DNA from: an uncultured Clostridia bacterium
GTDB lineage: Bacteria > Bacillota > Clostridia > Christensenellales > UBA1242
DNA length: 64,000 bases
Reading direction: 5' to 3'
NCBI GenBank assembly: GCA_930990515.1
Contig: CAKNPS010000004.1
Span: 62,001-126,000 of the forward strand
Shown here one piece after another: positions 60,080-64,000 of the stretch. The notes under the pieces were generated by a model, which made no database searches, was not told the DNA's origin, and was given only the letters and a program-made list of their open reading frames with translations. Position 1 is the stretch's first letter. Each line of letters opens with the position of its first letter. The position numbers and the translations under genes are program-made.

Positions 60080-60108
60080 TTGACTTTTGATGAAATTTTT
60101 GCTAAAAT
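60080..60108 (+). promoter_or_regulatory. Promoter of zinc-ribbon membrane protein
   Basis: TTGACT (60080-60085) and TAAAAT (60103-60108) are separated by 17 bp, directly after feoB. Confidence 0.8.
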
Positions 60109-60124
60109 ATTACTGGAGATAAAA

Positions 60125-60580
60125 ATGGCAAAAAGAAACAAATATATGGAATATAAAGAGAGAAATGTAAACAAAATTTGTCACAACTTAAAAATTGCCG
60201 GCTTTTGTTTGTTGACTGTTAGTGTGATTTTAGTTGTTGTTGGGGCAGTTTTCCTTGCAAAACATAATTTGCACATTGGCATTTCACTTTTAGTTGTTGG
60301 CATTTTTGTTTTGGCAATTTCTTTGGTTTTAGTGGTAATAAGTTTTATTCCAAATTTTTCCAACTATACCATTAAGACTAGCCAATATATTCAACAAGCT
60401 GGTAAAGAAGATATTGAAGATTTAATGTCAGCAAAAGTAAGTTATCCTAAAAGAAGAGAAACAATTTTTGACGAACCTATTCAAAACGAGATTAAGAAAA
60501 ATCAAATTTATTGCAAATATTGTGGCAAGCAAATTGACGAAGATTCAAAATTCTGTAAATATTGTGGAAAAGAACTTTAA
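60125..60580 (+). CDS. Membrane protein with C-terminal zinc ribbon
   Basis: The start is the ATG at 60125 with CTGGAG upstream; the longer frame would begin inside the promoter. The 151-residue protein has two transmembrane segments (about 25-45 and 52-75) and a C-terminal zinc ribbon CKYCGKQIDEDSKFCKYCGKEL. Such short zinc-ribbon membrane proteins are common in Firmicutes with unknown roles. It has its own promoter and terminator between feoB and der. Confidence 0.78.
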   Translation: MAKRNKYMEYKERNVNKICHNLKIAGFCLLTVSVILVVVGAVFLAKHNLHIGISLLVVGIFVLAISLVLVVISFIPNFSNYTIKTSQYIQQAGKEDIEDLMSAKVSYPKRRETIFDEPIQNEIKKNQIYCKYCGKQIDEDSKFCKYCGKEL

Positions 60581-60603
60581 AACACCTTTTGGTGTTTTTT
60601 GTT
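60581..60603 (+). terminator. Terminator
   Basis: An AAACACC/GGTGTTT stem around TTTT with a T run, just after the zinc-ribbon gene. Confidence 0.85.
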
Positions 60604-60618
60604 TTTTAATAAATTCGT

Positions 60619-60648
60619 TTGATTTAATGGCTTAAAGTGTGATATATT
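60619..60648 (+). promoter_or_regulatory. Leaderless-type promoter of der
   Basis: TTGATT (60619-60624), an 18-bp spacer and an extended -10 TGATATATT (box 60643-60648); the ATG follows after 6 nt without a Shine-Dalgarno. Confidence 0.75.
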
Positions 60649-60654
60649 TAATTT

Positions 60655-61962
60655 ATGGAAAAACCTATTGTTGCCATTGTTGGGCGTGCAAATGTTGGAA
60701 AATCAACATTTTTTAATAAAATTTGTGGGAAAAGACTGAGTATTGTCGATGATGTTGCGGGGGTTACTCGTGACAGACTTTATGCTGACGCAGAATGGTG
60801 TGGGCGTAAATTTACCATTGTGGACACTGGTGGTGTGGAATTTAAGTCGGAAGATGTTTTTCAAGATGAAATTAAAGAGCAAGTTGATTTAGCACTTGAA
60901 AATGCCACCGTCATTGTCTTTTTGGTTGATGGGAAAACCGGGGTAACGCTTGGAGATTTGGAAGTTGCCAAAATGCTTCGTAGAAAAAAACTTCCTATTG
61001 TTTTAGTGGTGAATAAACTTGATAATTTTGACACGACAAATCTTTATGATTTTTATAGTTTAGGCATTGGCGACCCTATGCCAATTTCATGCACGCAGGG
61101 AAAAGGCATTGGCGATGTTTTAGATAAAATTGTTTCATATTTTCCAGATAAGGAAAGTGAAGTAGAAGTAGACGGCATTAAAATCACACTTGTTGGACGT
61201 CCAAATGTTGGGAAATCTTCTCTTATCAATCGACTTCTTGGTAAAAAGAGAGTGGTTGTAAGTGATGTGGAAGGCACAACCAGGGACTCTGTGACAATTC
61301 CATTCAAGTGCAATAAAAAAGATTACTATCTTGTTGACACTGCAGGACTCAGGCGACAACGCGGAGTGGAAAAAGAAAGTGTGGAAGGCTATTCTGTTTT
61401 AAGAAGTATGAACGCCATTGAAAATTCAGATGTTGTTTTGATTGTTTTTGATGCTTCAAAAGAAATTGCTGAACAAGATGTCAGAATTGCAGGTTTCGTC
61501 CACGAAGCAGGAAAGCCTAGTGTTGTGATTGTTAACAAGTGGGACTTAAAAACAATGGACAAAAATAAATATGTGGAAAATTTAAAGAATAAACTTGCGT
61601 TTATGTCCTATTTTGTGGTGCTTTTTGTTTCGGCGCTCACTGGAAAAGGTTTAAGTGAAATTATGGAAGCGGTTGACAAAGTCTATGAAAATGCATCAAG
61701 AAGAATAACCACTGGTGTTTTAAACGACATTTTGCAAGATGCTATTTTGAATTTTGAACCGCCTGCTAAAAATGGACAAAAAGCAAAAATTATGTTTGCA
61801 ACAGAAGTTTCCACAAATCCGCCTAAGTTTGTCTTCTTCTGTAAAGAGCCAACTTTAATTAACTTTTCATATCAAAGATATTTAGAAAATAGGCTCCGCG
61901 AAAAAGTTGATTTTTCGGGAACACCAATAGAACTTATATTTAAAGGGAGAGATGAAGAATGA
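60655..61962 (+). CDS. der: Ribosome-assembly GTPase Der (EngA)
   Basis: Der has two consecutive GTPase domains and a C-terminal KH-like domain, and is needed for 50S maturation. The 435-residue protein shows both P-loops, GRANVGKST and GRPNVGKSS, each with DTxG (DTGG and DTAG) and NKxD motifs (NKLD, NKWD). It overlaps plsY by 4 nt (ATGA), the common der-plsY order. The mRNA appears leaderless. Confidence 0.96.
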   Translation: MEKPIVAIVGRANVGKSTFFNKICGKRLSIVDDVAGVTRDRLYADAEWCGRKFTIVDTGGVEFKSEDVFQDEIKEQVDLALENATVIVFLVDGKTGVTLGDLEVAKMLRRKKLPIVLVVNKLDNFDTTNLYDFYSLGIGDPMPISCTQGKGIGDVLDKIVSYFPDKESEVEVDGIKITLVGRPNVGKSSLINRLLGKKRVVVSDVEGTTRDSVTIPFKCNKKDYYLVDTAGLRRQRGVEKESVEGYSVLRSMNAIENSDVVLIVFDASKEIAEQDVRIAGFVHEAGKPSVVIVNKWDLKTMDKNKYVENLKNKLAFMSYFVVLFVSALTGKGLSEIMEAVDKVYENASRRITTGVLNDILQDAILNFEPPAKNGQKAKIMFATEVSTNPPKFVFFCKEPTLINFSYQRYLENRLREKVDFSGTPIELIFKGRDEE

Positions 61963-62777
61963 GTGTTTATATCGCTTTTGCAATTTGTGCCGTTGTTGGA
62001 TATCTTATTGGAAGCATAAGTTTTGCCCGCATTTTTTCTTGGGCATTTGGTAAAAAAGACATCACAAAAGTTGGAAGTCATAATCCAGGAACTATGAATA
62101 TGCTTAGAACCCGTGGTTTTGGAGAAGCAATTTTAACTTTGGTTATGGACGCAATCAAGAGTGGACTTCCAGCACTTATTGCCTATTTCGTAATCAATCA
62201 TTTTTATGCTGGAGAAGGAAATTTAGCGTATTTTATTACGGCGTTTTTTGCTATTGTTGGGCATTGTTTTCCAGTTTATTATAAATTCAAAGGCGGAAAA
62301 GGGGTTGCTTCAACATTTGGACTTTTCACATTCCACCCAACATTTTGGTGGATTTCCCTTATTGTTTTTGTGATTTGTTTTTTGCTTCTTTTGTTTGTTT
62401 TAAAATATGGCTCGGTTGTTTCTTTCACATACATTTTGACAATGTCTATAACTTCCACTTGCCTACTCGTTTTAAATTCAATGCCGAATTGGATTCCTTG
62501 TGTTGTGATAATCTGGCTTAATGTTATCTTAGTTTTTGCACTTCACCACGGAAATATCAAACGACTTCTCACGGGAAAAGAAAACAAGGTCGATTTGATG
62601 AGCAAAATTAAAGGCAAAAAAGGCGATGATAACGAAGAAAACAGTGAAACATCAGATGCCACAAATAATGTTGAGAAAGAAGAAGTTGAAGTAAAGAACG
62701 AAACAAACGAAGAAGTCGAAGTTCGTAAAACTAAAGAAGAGAATATAGAAAAAGATGACGATAGAAAATCTAATTAA
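61959..62777 (+). CDS. plsY: Glycerol-3-phosphate acyltransferase PlsY with acidic tail
   Basis: PlsY acylates glycerol-3-phosphate from acyl-phosphate, the first step of phospholipid synthesis. It has several transmembrane segments and the conserved GSHNPGTMNMLRTRG and KFKGGKGVAS motifs. At 272 residues it is longer than usual (about 200), because after residue about 215 a charged Glu/Lys/Asn-rich tail (EETSDATNNVEKEEVE-type) is added. It overlaps yjbR by 23 nt. The tail lies in the region overlapping and preceding that start. Confidence 0.93.
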   Translation: MSVYIAFAICAVVGYLIGSISFARIFSWAFGKKDITKVGSHNPGTMNMLRTRGFGEAILTLVMDAIKSGLPALIAYFVINHFYAGEGNLAYFITAFFAIVGHCFPVYYKFKGGKGVASTFGLFTFHPTFWWISLIVFVICFLLLLFVLKYGSVVSFTYILTMSITSTCLLVLNSMPNWIPCVVIIWLNVILVFALHHGNIKRLLTGKENKVDLMSKIKGKKGDDNEENSETSDATNNVEKEEVEVKNETNEEVEVRKTKEENIEKDDDRKSN

Positions 62778-63117
62778 GTATATTGAAAGTGAATATGGAA
62801 TTAAATATGACACACCTTTTAAAGAGTCGGATATTTTAATTTTCCGACACAAAGAAAACAGAAAATGGTTTACTCTTTTAATGCGTATTTCCGCTGATAA
62901 ACTCGGAAAAAACGGAAAGGAAATTCTTGACATTTTAGATGTTAAAACCGACCCGTTAATACGCGAACCAATGCTAAAAAAGAAAGGTGTTTATGTTGCT
63001 TATCACATGAACAAGGTTCACTGGCTTACTATTGTGCTTAATGAAGTTTCTGACGATGATTTGAAATTTTTGCTTGATTTAAGTTTCAACTTGACCAAAG
63101 CAAAAAGGAAAAAATAA
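62755..63117 (+). CDS. MmcQ/YjbR family protein
   Basis: The 120-residue protein has the MmcQ/YjbR fold pattern: IESEYGIKYDTPF, FRHKENRKWFTLLMRI, then KTDPLIREPMLKKKGVYVAYHMNKVHWLTIVL. This CyaY-like family may bind DNA, but its role is unproven. It starts inside the tail of plsY. A terminator follows. Confidence 0.85.
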   Translation: MTIENLIKYIESEYGIKYDTPFKESDILIFRHKENRKWFTLLMRISADKLGKNGKEILDILDVKTDPLIREPMLKKKGVYVAYHMNKVHWLTIVLNEVSDDDLKFLLDLSFNLTKAKRKK

Positions 63118-63143
63118 ATTTAAGGCTTGTTTTTGAAATTAGA

Positions 63144-63176
63144 AATATAGTGGGAATTAAACCACTATTTTTTATT
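63144..63176 (+). terminator. Terminator after yjbR-like gene
   Basis: An ATAGTGG/CCACTAT stem with a T run. Confidence 0.85.
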
Positions 63177-63264
63177 TGTCCATAAAATAACTAACTAAAC
63201 TTCTTTCATTTTTTGTTCTTTTTTGCAAATTTCTTTCATAAGATAGGGTATGCGTGGAGGTCTT

Positions 63265-64000
63265 ATGGAAAAATACCAAATTTATGAAGATATTAAATCT
63301 CGCACAAACGGGGATATATATGTCGGTGTTGTTGGACCTGTAAGAGTGGGAAAATCCACTTTTATTGCAGAGTTTATGAAAAAACTTGTCATTCCAAACA
63401 TTGATAATGAAAATGTTAAAAATCGTGCGATTGACGAACTTCCTCAAAGTGCAGACGGCAAAACAGTAATGACAACTCAACCTCGTTTCATTCCAAATGA
63501 AGCAGTTAAGATTTCAGTTGCAGACAAAATCAATTTGAAAGTCAGAATGATTGATTGCGTTGGATATTTGGTGAGTGGAGCAATGGGGACAAAAGAAAAC
63601 AACAAGCCACGACTTGTCAAAACACCATGGTCAGAAGAAGAAATGCCATTTGAAAAAGCAGCAATGTTTGGCACAAAAAAGGTTATGACAGAACATTCCA
63701 CAATCGGCATTGTTGTCACAACTGATGGAAGTGTGACAGACTTAGAACGCGGAAGTTATGTGGAAGCGGAAGAACAAATAATTCAAGATATGAAGGGAAC
63801 AGGAAAACCTTTTGTTGTTGTTTTAAACACAAAAAATCCAACAAATAGCGAAAGCAAAAAACTTGCTCAAAGTTTAGCAGAAAAATATGATGCTCAAGTT
63901 GTTGCTATGAATGTTAAGGAAATGAAAGAAAGCGATGTGGATAGAATTTTTGAAAAAATGCTTTTGGAATTTCCAGTCACAAGCATCAAAGTTGATATGC
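63265..64000 (+). CDS. spoIVA: Stage IV sporulation protein A (truncated by window edge)
   Basis: SpoIVA is a mother-cell ATPase that polymerises on the forespore surface as the base of the spore coat. The visible 245 residues include the N-terminal EKYQIYEDIKSRTNGDIYVG and Walker A GPVRVGKST near residue 30. DCVGYLVSGAMG follows, as does the EHSTIGIVVTTDGSVTDL block. GGAGG precedes the ATG at 63265. The 3' end continues beyond the window. The normal length is about 490 residues. Confidence 0.96.
   Translation, partial: MEKYQIYEDIKSRTNGDIYVGVVGPVRVGKSTFIAEFMKKLVIPNIDNENVKNRAIDELPQSADGKTVMTTQPRFIPNEAVKISVADKINLKVRMIDCVGYLVSGAMGTKENNKPRLVKTPWSEEEMPFEKAAMFGTKKVMTEHSTIGIVVTTDGSVTDLERGSYVEAEEQIIQDMKGTGKPFVVVLNTKNPTNSESKKLAQSLAEKYDAQVVAMNVKEMKESDVDRIFEKMLLEFPVTSIKVDM

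Noticed and set aside
63205..63250. Sigma-E promoter before spoIVA
   Set aside because: A CATAAGAT sequence at 63237-63244 is only a partial match and no -35 element at the right distance is convincing.

Overview
The window is AT-rich DNA from a low-GC, endospore-forming Firmicute, most likely an uncultured Clostridia-type lineage. Support comes from spoIIR, sleB, ypeB, spoIIGA-sigE, sigG, spoIVA, spoVG, a SPOCS/LysM protein and a YlmC/YmxH protein, plus a DAP-type MurE (DNPR motif), NrdR and a SAM riboswitch. No rRNA, CRISPR array or transposase was seen. The only tRNA is tRNA-Glu(CTC), on the minus strand. A finer taxonomic placement would be guesswork.

Layout. 1-3.0 kb: a truncated gene end, a small HTH-like protein, then an overlapping run yigZ-like / deoxyribosyltransferase-like / recX / acpS, a strongly structured intergenic element, and a MazF toxin with an unusual upstream partner. 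3.1-10.9 kb: an ankyrin-like protein, rpoZ, then priA-def-fmt-rlmN-rsgA-rpe and a HAD phosphatase. This is the familiar Firmicute translation-maturation cluster, here without rsmB and without the prpC/prkC pair. 10.9-13.6 kb: a two-helix ferritin-like protein, a small conserved protein, and a SAM riboswitch controlling an N-formylglutamate-amidohydrolase-family gene and metK. 13.6-18.9 kb is accessory: a lipoprotein, a MarR regulator, tRNA-Glu, two convergent YwaF-type membrane proteins, a three-gene small-protein operon and a divergent tandem-HTH regulator. 18.9-26.2 kb: glmM, gtrA-like, engB, ppdK, a PH-domain membrane protein, an unknown protein and veg. 26.2-31 kb: a spore-related block (SPOCS/LysM, spoIIR, sleB, ypeB, spoVG). 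31-48.6 kb: peptidoglycan precursor and division genes (murC, murF, ddl, murE, mraY, murD, ftsW, murA, ftsQ, ftsA, ftsZ) interrupted by minus-strand udk-like and serS. 48.7-52.9 kb: a 1384-residue repeat-rich surface lipoprotein. 53-64 kb: spoIIGA-sigE, sigG, ylmC, a tandem structured repeat, nrdR, feoAB, der-plsY-yjbR and the start of spoIVA.

Three observations go beyond ordinary annotation. First, three exact nine-G tracts lie within 12.1 kb of this AT-rich DNA, each placed where slippage would switch a gene: in a promoter spacer, inside a membrane-protein reading frame, and at a lipoprotein start. Second, many genes have a good -10 box only 5-7 nt before the start codon and no Shine-Dalgarno, which implies frequent leaderless transcription. 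Third, a 94-bp tandem element beside nrdR folds into a three-way structure, and its partial third copy carries a compensatory base-pair change.

Together the genes cover cell-wall precursor synthesis, division, translation quality control and the mother-cell/forespore sigma programme. The variable, surface-associated genes lie between the housekeeping blocks.
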